Source of the DNA: Obelidium mucronatum | Taxonomy: Eukaryota; Chytridiomycota; Chytridiomycetes; Chytridiales; Chytriomycetaceae | Length of the DNA: 17,002 bases | Assembly (NCBI GenBank): GCA_025765595.1 | Contig: JAIVFH010000499.1 | Coordinates: forward strand, 1-17,002 | Direction of reading: 5' to 3' | Part shown: piece after piece, positions 8,101 to 16,560 of the stretch | How the letters are laid out: each line of letters begins with the position of its first letter | How positions within the stretch are numbered: the first letter of the stretch is position 1 | The notes under the pieces: model-generated | Told to the model about the DNA's origin: nothing | Database searches by the model: none | Seen by the model: only the letters and a program-made list of their open reading frames with translations | Made by a program: the position numbers and the translations under genes

Positions 8101-10261
8101 CACCCAACATGGACGACCCCAATCCAAAGCCAAACCAACCCGTTGAGTTGCTTTCAAATCTAAAATCAATATACCCGTCGTTGGGACGAATATTCCACGC
8201 CAATAAAAGCTTCCCCATCAGCTTGATGGTATTTGAAACTGATTGGCCTTGAACATTGGATGGTCCTTTTAAAAAGAACCCAGAGGCAAGTGGGGTGGCG
8301 ACAAATGGGTCGTTTGGGTAATAGGTGCAATTGGTGTTATATCGAACCATGGAGCCGAGAGTGAATGTTGATAGCTCCATCATTTCAAACTCTGAGAGGA
8401 CTCCTGGGTTTTCATACCAGAATCTGTCGCCATCGCGAAGACGAGTAAATTGGTCTCTGATTGACACTCGTTGAATGGGACTGACAATGGAATGAGTGTC
8501 AATTTTGTCTTCAGCAAATGCACCTATTTTTTTGTTGTGAGTTAATCCCACCAACCCCACTGAATTCTTTTTTTTTTCCATAACAAACCAACATAAGCAT
8601 CCAAATCATCAACTGATCCATATAATTCGTTCAAAGCCTTCTGAACTTCGATATCAGCGGTAATGTCACTCCAGTAGTACGGATGCGTCAAATTAAAATG
8701 GTCCCGGAGTTTAGAGTAACTTGGAATTCCAAGCTCGCGCGCTCTGAAATATAGTCCCGTCAATCCAATTGCGAGGACAATAACAAAAAAAAAAACTGTT
8801 ATCACCTTTGGATTCCAATAGCAGCCAAGTCAAAGTAATGCCCCGGATTCAATGGAAGATAATTGCGAACTTCACTGACAAAATGAGTATCAATAACTTG
8901 ATCTTTCTGTGTCGCCAGGCCTCTTAGAATTGATTCCATCCCATATTTTAAAACTTGCTCTGCGAGTTTTTCATAAAATGCCTTGTGAAATATGATATGG
9001 CCTTCTGGAACTTGACTTCCGGACTCGTCGATTCTCGTGATGAATTGGTTTATAGCACTGTGTCCGTATCGGAACGCGACATTTGCGAAAAAGAGGTCGA
9101 TTCCTGGGTTTATATTCGGGTTGTAGCCTTGGTATGGTTCAAGCTGTTCTCCTGTCACGGCGGGAATGTACTGCAGTGGAAATGTTTGTAAGAGTATGGT
9201 AATGCTGACTCCAGGTGTACTAACATTATTTACTGTAATCTTTTGTACCACTGCAATGACCCATCTTCGAGCTCGCTGAAATAAGTGTTCGTCATTCCAT
9301 TCAGGGTGTCTATTCGCTAATTCAGAGGCGCGACGATTATGTTCACGAAAAAAGAGAAGGTAGGGCATCATTAATTGCTAAATAGACTGAATTTGTCAGC
9401 GGAACAAGAAAATCAAAAAACCGAAAAAAGGACTCACTGGCATCATATTCAAGTTTGGGATATTGAAATCAAAGTATCCCTTCAGAGGTCCACTTTGAAT
9501 GACTGGGGGGAATTCTCCCTTTTCCAGGAATACACTTTTCAGTTTCCCGCCTTTAAAAGATCTCATGTGATTCATGTCTTCAATAGAGTTTCCGTACAGC
9601 CCACTGCAATCTATAAATGCTGTAAACGCATTCGGGATAATGCGAAGGTTCTTTTCCAAGTCAACGCCAATGTAATCTGACCGATAAACCGGAATAAAAT
9701 CTTCAGGGCTTCCGGGAATTTTGAAGACTGGGTCATTCGGAGGAACCGGAATAGGTATTGGATCAGCTATAATCATTTACAAGTCGTTCAACAAAAATTG
9801 GTGCCCATGCCGCCCAAAACACACATCCATAAAGTTACATGAGTTTCTCGACGCGACAGTTATATCCAAATGGAGCATAACGCCCCAGGCAGGCACAAAA
9901 TCAGATATTCCATCGGTGTTGTGTAAGAATGGTTTTTGGGCAAACAAAACGTTTGAAATCAATCTTGGGTTTGGCAGGTGCTGGCCATTCGGCGCTATGT
10001 AATCATTAAACAGCAGAATATTTAATAACATGGGTGGATGCTTAGCGGCTACGATAGATTACTCTGATTTGTGCCATATTCCCAAGGAGTTAGACGTAAA
10101 TATGGTGTTCCAGCAGAGCCCCACGAGCGATGACCGACGTTATTTCCAGTTCCATCCATGCTTTGAATTTCCGTTATATTCCATATATGCGATAGATTTG
10201 AGTACTGCGGCTGTGCCCAAATGATGGCGAATGTCAATAAATGCATCCAAATGACAAGCAT
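5195..10261 (-). CDS. Fused haem peroxidase-DOMON-b561-b5-reductase (dual-oxidase-like)
   Basis: Fifteen exons: 10261-10063, 9994-9839, 9766-9438, 9377-9225, 9170-8806, 8743-8589, 8523-8040, 7984-7584, 7518-7273, 7199-7136, 7076-6859, 6783-5953, 5886-5578, 5506-5323, 5273-5195; 1390 aa, every junction in frame. Signal peptide 1-16. Animal haem peroxidase about 30-520 (MDGTGNN, IDCSGLYG, FFREHNRR, RYGHS with proximal H316, RLRDGDRFWYEN 480-491). DOMON about 560-715. Cytochrome b561 with H722, H754, H784, H826. Cytochrome b5 with HPGG (H933) and a second His at 1006-1009 after an insertion. Reductase: RSYW (R1135), GGEMTNYL, TDGIG, VVCGP. Inferred role: electrons from cytosolic NAD(P)H across the membrane to an extracytoplasmic acceptor such as O2, ferric iron or quinones. 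The distal peroxidase residues are replaced, so classical peroxidase activity is doubtful. Confidence 0.92.
5507..5577 (-). other. GC-AG intron in the oxidase gene
   Basis: The donor is AAG|GCAAGT, the standard context for rare GC donors; the acceptor is AAATATAG ending at 5507. Splicing here joins VKQ to DQASMGAVMREE in frame and leads on to the conserved VVCGP motif of the reductase. No GT donor nearby keeps the frame. Confidence 0.75.
9171..9224 (-). other. 54-nt stop-free in-frame intron in the peroxidase domain
   Basis: Donor GTTAGT at 9224, acceptor CACTGCAG ending at 9171. Removing it brings QKITVNN next to YIPAVTGEQL, which matches the contiguous block of animal haem peroxidases (Q-x-I-x-x-x-x-(Y/F)-(L/I)-P-x-x-x-G). 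Left in, it adds 18 residues at a conserved site. Confidence 0.75.
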
Positions 10262-10284
10262 ATTAATTAATAGAATTAATTTAA

Positions 10285-10292
10285 TTTTTATA
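10285..10292 (-). promoter_or_regulatory. TATA-like element of the oxidase gene
   Basis: TATAAAAA on the minus strand, 24-31 bp upstream of the oxidase ATG and only about 13 bp after the sirtuin stop codon. The 43-bp gap is almost entirely A/T. If used, the 5' UTR would be extremely short; otherwise transcription must begin inside the sirtuin coding region. Confidence 0.35.
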
Positions 10293-10304
10293 TTCTAGGC
10301 CATT

Positions 10305-11384
10305 CTAAGTCGCAAGTTCCCATTCCAATATAGAGCAGATGCTCTGTACTGTTTCATCGCAATCCCCAAGAATAACTGAACCAAATAAAAGGTTGGGATC
10401 GAGCGCTTCTTTGTTGATTAAGACAGTTTCCACATATGGCGGCAACTGTCCCAGTATTGTGGAAACTGGCGCTATTTTCAGAGAAGAGCCCATTACAATG
10501 AATAAATCGACTTTTTAAGATCCGCCGAGAGTAACCGGTCAAACTTGGGTGGAACTTTTTCGCCTGAAAAAAGGAATGGTTAAGAGAAGCACGTGATCGA
10601 AAAGGAAACGTACCAAAAAATACAATATCCGGTTTGATGATTCTGCACGGAAAATAGAGGATCAAAAGAAACAGCATTACAAATATTGACGACAAACCCA
10701 TCGCGTTTCTGAAAGCACTTTGGGCACTCCATCACATTGCCCGCCTCCAAATGCGATCTGACATCTTCGAATGTAGTCTTGAATTTACAGACTGTACAAC
10801 TGGCGGTGGCAAAAGAACCATGACACTGGAAGACGTTCACAATTCCGCAAGCTTGTTCGATTCCATCAATATTCTGTGTATAATTTCGCAACAGCTTTCC
10901 CTTTTCTTCAAGCAGTTTAATGAATTTGTGGGCAAGTGTTGGTTTCCAAGATGTGTTTGAGAGAAGGGTCTGGTGAAGATCTGTCAAACACAGTGCCACG
11001 GATGATCAATGATTGAGTACCTTCGCAAAAGAATAAAACGGTTTTGGATTCGTTCGAAAAGTGTCAATGTGAAACATGTCTTCGGGACTATCCAGCTTGT
11101 ATTCAGCCAAGCGCGAGTAGATTCCGCCCTTGGATCGACTTCGCACAAAACGATCAGAGACTTATCAGGATCAAACTATCAAGATCAAAGAGCAGGAATA
11201 CAAACAAGTCTGGAATGCCCGCGTTTGTGCTTAGTCCGGCGCCTGGATAGTTTTTCTCCCGTTAGTCGCGCCAGCTCTCGCCGCCGCCTGTCGCACACTC
11301 ACCAGAAACGACTACGATCCGGCGACTTTTTTGCAGCAAAAAAGCTACTTTTTCAGTGTCGCTTTCGCTGTTTTTGCGTTTCAT
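10305..11384 (-). CDS. Sirtuin NAD-dependent deacylase with one apparent frameshift
   Basis: Six exons: 11384-11303, 11242-11206, 11138-11021, 10969-10698, 10642-10614, 10563-10305. Removes acyl groups from lysines using NAD+. Visible motifs in order: GAGLSTNAGIPDFR (28-41, NAD binding), YTQNID (109-114), catalytic H129 in CHGSF, zinc cysteines C137, C140, C161, C164, KPDIVFFG (173-180), MGSSLKIAP and LINKE. Length about 265 aa, near the minimal catalytic core of Sir2/Hst proteins. The exon total is 797 nt, one short of whole codons. Homology jumps frame by one missing base near an A5 run (plus strand T5 at 10512-10516); unshifted translation stops about seven codons later. It starts 12 bp from the divergent Romo1-like gene and ends 43 bp before the oxidase start. 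Confidence 0.88.
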
Positions 11385-11396
11385 TTTTTCGTTAAA

Positions 11397-11892
11397 ATGT
11401 CACTTTTGAGCAGCGAGGTTTTAACCCCATGAATACTTGGGCTGTTGTTGTAACTTTCTGATCCAGTTGTTTCTTAGAACTTTCAGAAGATGAAGATGGG
11501 CTTCCTGATGGGCGGCACTACGGGTGCGTGTCTGGGTTTTCTGGTCGGTGGGATGACTGTGTTGAGGTTGGCTAATGCCTTTACAAGCTTGGACGAATTC
11601 AAAACACTGAACTTGGCATATTTTACAGATACGGACCAGGCGACAAGGGCTACTTGGCAACAGTGGGAAACCAAATGTTGCAAACTGGAGGGTTTCTAGG
11701 GTTTATCATGAGGTATTATTTCCCTGTGTATCGTGAACTATTGTTATACTCATCCATTCGATCAGTATTGGAATGGTTGTGAGGGCAGATGGAGTCGAGC
11801 CTGTCTCTCCATTTGTGAAGCAACAGCGACCTTTGGGTGCATTCTGGCCAAGCCAAAACCGACTCCCAATCGTCATCGAAAAGCTGAAGTAA
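11397..11892 (+). CDS. Romo1/Mgr2-family mitochondrial inner-membrane protein
   Basis: Four exons: 11397-11417, 11478-11566, 11629-11712, 11766-11892; 106 aa, all junctions in frame. The family (human ROMO1, yeast Mgr2) sits in the mitochondrial inner membrane with the TIM23 presequence translocase, and ROMO1 has been linked to reactive oxygen. Diagnostic features are KMGFLMGGTTGACLGFLVGG (first glycine-rich membrane helix), a short loop RYGPGDKGY, and a second helix ending FIMSIGMVVR. The Pro/Lys-rich C-terminal tail of about 35 residues is longer than in human ROMO1 and recalls the extended Mgr2 tail. The seven-residue first exon puts the ATG 12 bp from the sirtuin ATG; an ATG at 11490 in exon 2 is an alternative start that would still keep the core. 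Confidence 0.88.
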
Positions 11893-11897
11893 ATGCC

Positions 11898-11903
11898 AAT
11901 AAA
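11898..11903 (+). terminator. Poly(A) signal AATAAA of the Romo1-like gene
   Basis: AATAAA begins six nucleotides after the stop codon. The convergent IDO-like gene ends at 11962, so the two 3' ends share a 69-bp gap. Confidence 0.5.
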
Positions 11904-11961
11904 TCTTTAATATGAACGCGATGGAATAAATGCGTTGTAGCTGTATCATTTATGTGCATCT

Positions 11962-13543
11962 TCATTTAGATGAAGGAATCACAGCTGCAATAGTCTCGTC
12001 TCTGCTCTGCTTCAAGAATGGGATTAAGTTCGTCCCTCCTGTTCCACGTGCCAACAATCCGTTTTGAAGCCGTTCTGTTTGAACTTCAGCTGGGATTCCA
12101 GCATTCCCGACATCCTTCCGTTTGTTTGCCTGAGAGACAATGTAGACGGAGACCATCTGAATATGAGTATTTCTGAACGCTTTCATTCCCTCCACGCATT
12201 TGTTGAAGAGAGTAATGAGATCAGCTGTCCCATCTGCCTTTGGCGACAAATTTTCCACATATTCTGTTGAACAAAGAAATAAATACCTCTCATCTCTTAA
12301 AAAATCTACATACCTCTGATTGAATAAGAATCTGATATAGCATACACAAACTTGCGGTGTGGACCCGGCATATAATTCCTCATTTCGTGAATAAAGTTGA
12401 TTGACTTTGCTGGATCCGATCCCCTCATTGGAGCATGAATAATGTCCAAAGCAGCATCCAATACATGGATCAATGAACTTTGCCCCGCACTACCGCCAGC
12501 ATATTTTCCATAAACGCCTACATCCGTCTTCAATCCGTTGGGAACTCCATTTTTCGCAGACAAAACTCCCTCATACAGCACGCCATTGGGAAGATCATCA
12601 GATTTTTCCCACCCGTTCATGTAAGGGCGCACCCGGTTAAAAAACACATGAGCGTCTGTCTACAGAAATCGAAAAGTCAACAAAAATCCTCTCAACAAAA
12701 GGCACAGAAAGACTTACTTTTTCGTACATGCGAACTAAAATTCCTTTCAACTTCTCTGTTACTTCAGCAACAACGGTTAGAGCCTCTTTCAGAGATTTCA
12801 AATCATCATTTTTCAATGGCATGGAGGCTTTGACAATGGCAGGTAATGCTGGGGCACCAGCGGCCTCGATAGCAATAGAAACCAAAAAAAACCAAGCTTT
12901 CGTCCATACTACAGCTAAAAGTGTGGAGAATACAGAGATTTGACAAGTCCCACGGCCCAGTCGGATCCAACAACTTAAAGTTATAGAGCTCCACGCCTGC
13001 GTAGGTAATAATTGGCTTCATATCCAGCCTTGTCGCATGTTTGCAGCCATGGAATTGAGATGCATTTGGGTACTCTCTGAACGTATGTGGGGAGTTTTTG
13101 TTTTTTGTGTGACAACATCAGTGCCAGCGATAAGGAGATAAGGTCGAAAGTGTCACCTCCTCGGCAGGCTCATTTTTTACCCCAAACGTAAGCTTGTCCA
13201 AGAAATGAGAGTACCAAGTAAGCACGCTGCACATTCAAGTAACGACTTGAGTTGCGTGACCTTCCAACAAAGGCAAGGATCTGACTCTTCTCTCAGTCTA
13301 TACGGCTAGCAATAGTCGCTGAGATCATCCAGTACAAAGTGCCCCAGGGGCTATTATGAAACATGTTGTAAGATTCGTCATTTTCATTTCGAATGGATTC
13401 ATCATACCTCATAGTACGTCCCAGGAAGACGACGAAGCGGTAGGGGATCAGAAGGAAGGAATCCTGTAATAGGATGGATATCGTGGTCTTAAGTTCAGGG
13501 GAATCTTCTTGGCCAAAGTACGTTTTTTCGAAGTCGTAGTCAT
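11962..13543 (-). pseudogene. Indoleamine 2,3-dioxygenase, 5' half disrupted
   Basis: Six exons: 13543-13522, 13463-13408, 13350-13157, 13076-12718, 12659-12314, 12263-11962. Family role: haem enzyme opening the indole ring of tryptophan, first step to kynurenine and NAD+. Motifs: FLPSDPLP near the start, QAYVWG, IPWLQTC, PIITYAGVELYNF, IEAAGAPALP, RPYMNGW, GGSAGQSS, YMPGPHR, the haem-ligand His in FRNTHIQMV, and GTGGTNLIPFLK. Exons 5 and 6 are clean. Exon 3 has a TAG (13306-13308), missing bases near 13278-13286 and 13236-13243, and an extra base in T6 (13173-13178). Exon 4 has extra bases near 13014-13028 and 12883-12899. With these counted, the length would be about 425 aa, normal for the family. 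It is either a decaying gene or an error-rich stretch of assembly. Confidence 0.75.
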
Positions 13544-13877
13544 TTTTTTTTTTGAGAGATTATTATTTTTGGAAGAGATTGAGTGATTTTTCATAAGTGG
13601 TTCCGAAGAACTCCGATTTATGTATTTGTCTGCTATTTGTCTCTGGCTGTATGTATGATATATCTCTGAGGTCGATGTTTGTCAACAAATCAATCAAAAC
13701 AAACAAGCTAAAAATGATCCGATCAGAGACGCGATTATATGGTGCAGCATCACCAGCACAAATCGAGGCCAGCAAACACAACTGCCTTTGCATTCTGGAT
13801 TCGCCATATCCCAGATCTTTAAATGCAAAAGGCCAGTCCCAATTAAAGGCCAGAAACCTCCCCGATTGAATGAAACC
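13544..13877. promoter_or_regulatory. Divergent intergenic region between IDO-like and LST2-like genes
   Basis: 334 bp between two divergent starts; it should hold both promoters. An 11-T run lies at 13543-13553, directly upstream of the IDO-like ATG. The frame of the LST2-like protein stays open upstream to at least 13680 without an ATG, so its true start may lie further upstream through another intron. No binding site is recognised. Confidence 0.35.
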
Positions 13878-15026
13878 ATGCCGTTAACCCTGTTCTACCA
13901 TGCTGGTACTTCGCTTACTTTGAAATCTTCAATTAAAAACTCTTTGAATTTACAGATCAGCAAGTCTCTAAATGCGTGACCTCGCTGTCTAAAGTTGGAG
14001 ATACGCGATCAGACATGTTTCGACGCCGAAATGAAAAACTCCACATGAGCCAGCGCACTTTACTAGACGCAATCTATATAATTTATGCAGAGATTGATGA
14101 GGAACTGAAATCTCCACGTGAATACATCCAACAACTCCCCCCTGACGATCAGGTTCAAGTGAATCCCCATACCCCTTTACGAAATCCAGAACTGACGAAA
14201 ATACAGCGGGAATTAACAGGCGCCTTAGTGAAAATATTTACTTTGCTTCGCAAGCAGTTAGTAAAGGCTACAGAATCCGTGGAATCGAACATACACATCA
14301 GAATTAATTGATCCAGCTCAACAGCTCTCTGCGTCCATGGATGCTCTCCGTTATGTATTCCATACCCGTTTATCGCGCTCACCACTCCCACCGCACCACG
14401 ATCTCCATGGTGTCCTCAAAGACTTTGATACCTCCTGGACCGCGTTTGAGAAAAAGATTTGCTTCTTTTATTTTTCATCAACATATAACGGAATCCCTGG
14501 TCGGATAGACGAGACTCATTTGTTTCAGGTTTCCTTCAACTTTGACTTTCTATATCGACTGAACACCTTCAACCACTCAGGTTCTGATGAGTGAAACAAT
14601 TCTCCGAGCACTCGACTCCAAATACATTTCCCTTGACCAAGTTCAGAGTTTCGACCCTTCATTGATTCTCGCAATACCGCGGCTGTCCCTCTTCTCAGCC
14701 TTATACCACACACCAGACATGGTTAACGTCACGGATTCGCAGAATGCATTTCGATGGTTCAGAGCCAAGTCGGAACTACTCAAAAGCGTCAAGGAACGGG
14801 TGTCTGGGTTGGATGTGGATCGGATCTACATTCTAGAACGGATGCTGGTAGATGCTGAAGGGGGAACGGTCAGGGGACTGTAAATGATTCGATTTTGCAA
14901 TCTGTTTTCGTGGATATATGCAGCGTGTCGGATCAGCTAATGAGAAATAAGGAGGTTGTTGGAATGCTCTCAAAAGTGTTTTCAATGTATAGAGAAATGC
15001 CGGAAGAAGTCACTCAAGTTATATAA
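13878..15026 (+). pseudogene. LST2/ZFYVE28-like domain gene with three apparent frameshifts
   Basis: Exons 13878-13905, 13956-14528, 14581-15026; about 350 aa if three missing bases are allowed. Lateral signaling target 2 proteins act on endosomes in receptor down-regulation; this resemblance covers only their N-terminal helical domain, and no FYVE finger follows. Homologous blocks in order: FYHADQQVSKCVTSL across the first splice; LSENIYFASQAVSKGYRI; a block from ELIDPAQQLSASMDAL to KDFDTSWTAFEKKI; and SETILRALDSKYISL to FDPSLILAIPRLSLFSAL. The first block and the FASQ block are out of frame (between 14146 and 14211), FASQ and ELIDP are out of frame (about 14291-14300), and the C-terminal extension 14868-15026 is out of frame with the preceding block (near 14860-14868). 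Each junction lacks one base. The family call is from memory of the block pattern and is moderately sure. Confidence 0.55.
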
Positions 15027-15096
15027 ATTATTTGTCAGGTTTTACTCGTCTATTAATGCTCTTTTACACATGATGAAACAAATGGAACACTGGTCA

Positions 15097-15100
15097 AAAC
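15097..15100 (-). terminator. Pol III terminator of tRNA-Arg
   Basis: TTTT on the minus strand directly after the tRNA discriminator region, the normal RNA polymerase III stop signal. Confidence 0.7.
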
Positions 15101-15172
15101 GAGCGTACCAGGGGTCGAACCTGGAATCTCTTGATTCGTAGTCAAGCGCGGTAACCATTTTGCCATACGCCC
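15101..15172 (-). tRNA. tRNA-Arg (anticodon ACG)
   Basis: 72 nt, no intron, no encoded CCA. The acceptor stem GGGCGTA/TACGCTC has one G-T wobble (position 2-71). The anticodon stem CTTGA/TCAAG closes the loop CTACGAA, giving ACG (wobble A, expected to become inosine, reading CGU/CGC/CGA). The T arm is CCAGG-TTCGACC-CCTGG. The internal promoter boxes are typical (TGGCAAAATGG and GGTTCGACC). The D stem has one A-C mismatch. The overall pattern resembles fungal tRNA-Arg(ACG). Confidence 0.95.
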
Positions 15173-15213
15173 ATATAATTCTCCTTATTTTAGATTATAA
15201 TAATCCTAAAAAA

Positions 15214-15432
15214 TTATGGAATAGCTGGAACAGTATCTAATTGCAATTTACTTTCTGTGTCGCTCTGGCGTTTTTCGAAAGCTCTTTGTTTCAATTTTGA
15301 GAAAAACTTGACGAGCGGAATTGCCAATTTGATCAGGAAAGAAGAAAAAAACACAAAATCGCAAGTAGCAAGAGAGTTTCCATGACTGAGTTTATGGCCG
15401 AACTGTGTAAAGTAATATGATACTGTCATCAA
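15214..15432 (-). CDS. Hypothetical small protein, 72 aa
   Basis: An ATG-to-stop frame between the tRNA and the histone H1 gene. It contains one hydrophobic stretch (around FVFFSSFLIKLAIPLVKFF) followed by a Lys/Arg-rich tail, which could be a single membrane anchor. No family is recognised and no splice signals extend it convincingly. It may be a chance frame in an AT-rich intergenic region. Confidence 0.25.
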   Translation of the reverse strand: MMTVSYYFTQFGHKLSHGNSLATCDFVFFSSFLIKLAIPLVKFFSKLKQRAFEKRQSDTESKLQLDTVPAIP

Positions 15433-15546
15433 TTTAAGCCATCAAGTATTTTTTATTTCAAGCTGAAAAAGGCTGTAACAAAGAAAGGATATCAAAACAT
15501 CTCGGTATATAATGAACACAATAGGAGAAATTTAAATGTGGAGCGA

Positions 15547-16560
15547 TTACTTTGTTTGAAAAATAACGAGTCAGTCAGCAATTTAACAAATTAAAGACAG
15601 AAATACCTTCTTGGTCGCGGCGGCCCGTCTAGGAGTTTTCTTTGGAACAGCAGATCGTGGAGTTGGCGCCTTTCTTTCGACCTTCTTTGGGGCAGCAGCT
15701 TTCTTTGGAGGAGCAGCCTTCTTTTTTGGGGCTGCAGCCTTCTTGGCTGGAGCTTTAGCAGCAGCAGCCTTATTTTTGGCGGCAACTGCAATGACAGGTT
15801 TTGCGGCGGCCTTTTTCGCAGTAGATTTAGCTTTTGCGGCGGTGGTCTGAAGAAAAACATAATGAGGAAGCGCGGAATAAACTGAAAGATTTGACAAAGC
15901 CACCTTTTTCGCAAAAAGCTTCTTCTTTGGTGTGGCAGCGGCTGGTTTAACAGACACCCTCTTCCCTGGGGCTCTCTGAAACAGAACCAAGTCAGTTGAC
16001 GCGTTTTCCACAAAAATGCTTGAAAAATATTTAAACCTTTTTAGTTGCAGCGGGAATATCATCTTCCTCCTTTGGAGCCGAACGGGCAGGCCTTTTCTTT
16101 GCGGTGGCGCTATCCGATGAAGGTGCCTCAATCTTCACAAGTTTAACCGGACCAGATGCCCCTTTGGGCTGACTGAACAAGCCAGCATCAACTCCCTTCT
16201 TAATGGCTTGGTTGATTAAATGATCTTTGATGTCCTAAACAATGAAGTGAATAAGATCAATAATGAAAAAAAATAGCAGCAACTGATTGGTTAATACCTC
16301 AAAGTTGGTGCTAATGTACTTCTTGATTGCGCGGGACGATCCATTGCGTTCTTTCTGGGTATGGTGGGCGTTCAGTTGTTTCCTGGCGGGGTTTTTTGTT
16401 TTAAACATACCAGGCTGGCAATAGACGCAATAACCATCTCCTTGTAGCTTGGATGAAGTGGGGCAGCAGCGGGAGCTCTCTTTTTTGGAGCAGTCTTCTC
16501 TGCAGTTTTTGGGTCTGTGGCAGTGGGCGAGGCAGCCTTCTTATCCGATGCAGCAGCCAT
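15547..16560 (-). CDS. Linker histone H1
   Basis: Exons 16560-16411, 16354-16298, 16234-16037, 15975-15904, 15846-15607, plus a final stop-only exon 15549-15547; 239 aa. Binds linker DNA and compacts nucleosome arrays in the nucleus. N-terminal Ala/Lys/Pro tail about 1-35; winged-helix H15 domain about 36-110, from HPSYKEMVIASIASLKERNG through AIKKYISTNF and DIKDHLINQAIKKGVDAGLF to GPVKL. The long C-terminal tail is built of Lys/Ala/Pro repeats, as in animal and plant H1. All five coding introns are phase 0. After ATKK, a 57-nt intron (15606-15550) would be followed immediately by TAA; if it is not spliced, the frame adds VFLSLIC and stops at 15583. A possible 5' UTR intron (donor near 16683, acceptor near 16570) precedes the ATG. 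Confidence 0.9.

Noticed and set aside
10507..10520. Programmed ribosomal frameshift in the sirtuin
   Set aside because: The shift is -1, but the site (T AAA AAG in frame) lacks a proper slippery heptamer at its first base, and no downstream stem or pseudoknot is evident. A homopolymer deletion is simpler.
13788..13979. Upstream extension of the LST2-like protein from a TTG
   Set aside because: No ATG in this stretch before 13878; a eukaryotic start at TTG is not supported, although an upstream exon remains possible.
14956..15141. 61-codon plus-strand frame running into the tRNA
   Set aside because: It overlaps the tRNA gene and competes with the frame that continues the LST2-like protein to 15026; low-complexity Cys/Lys composition.
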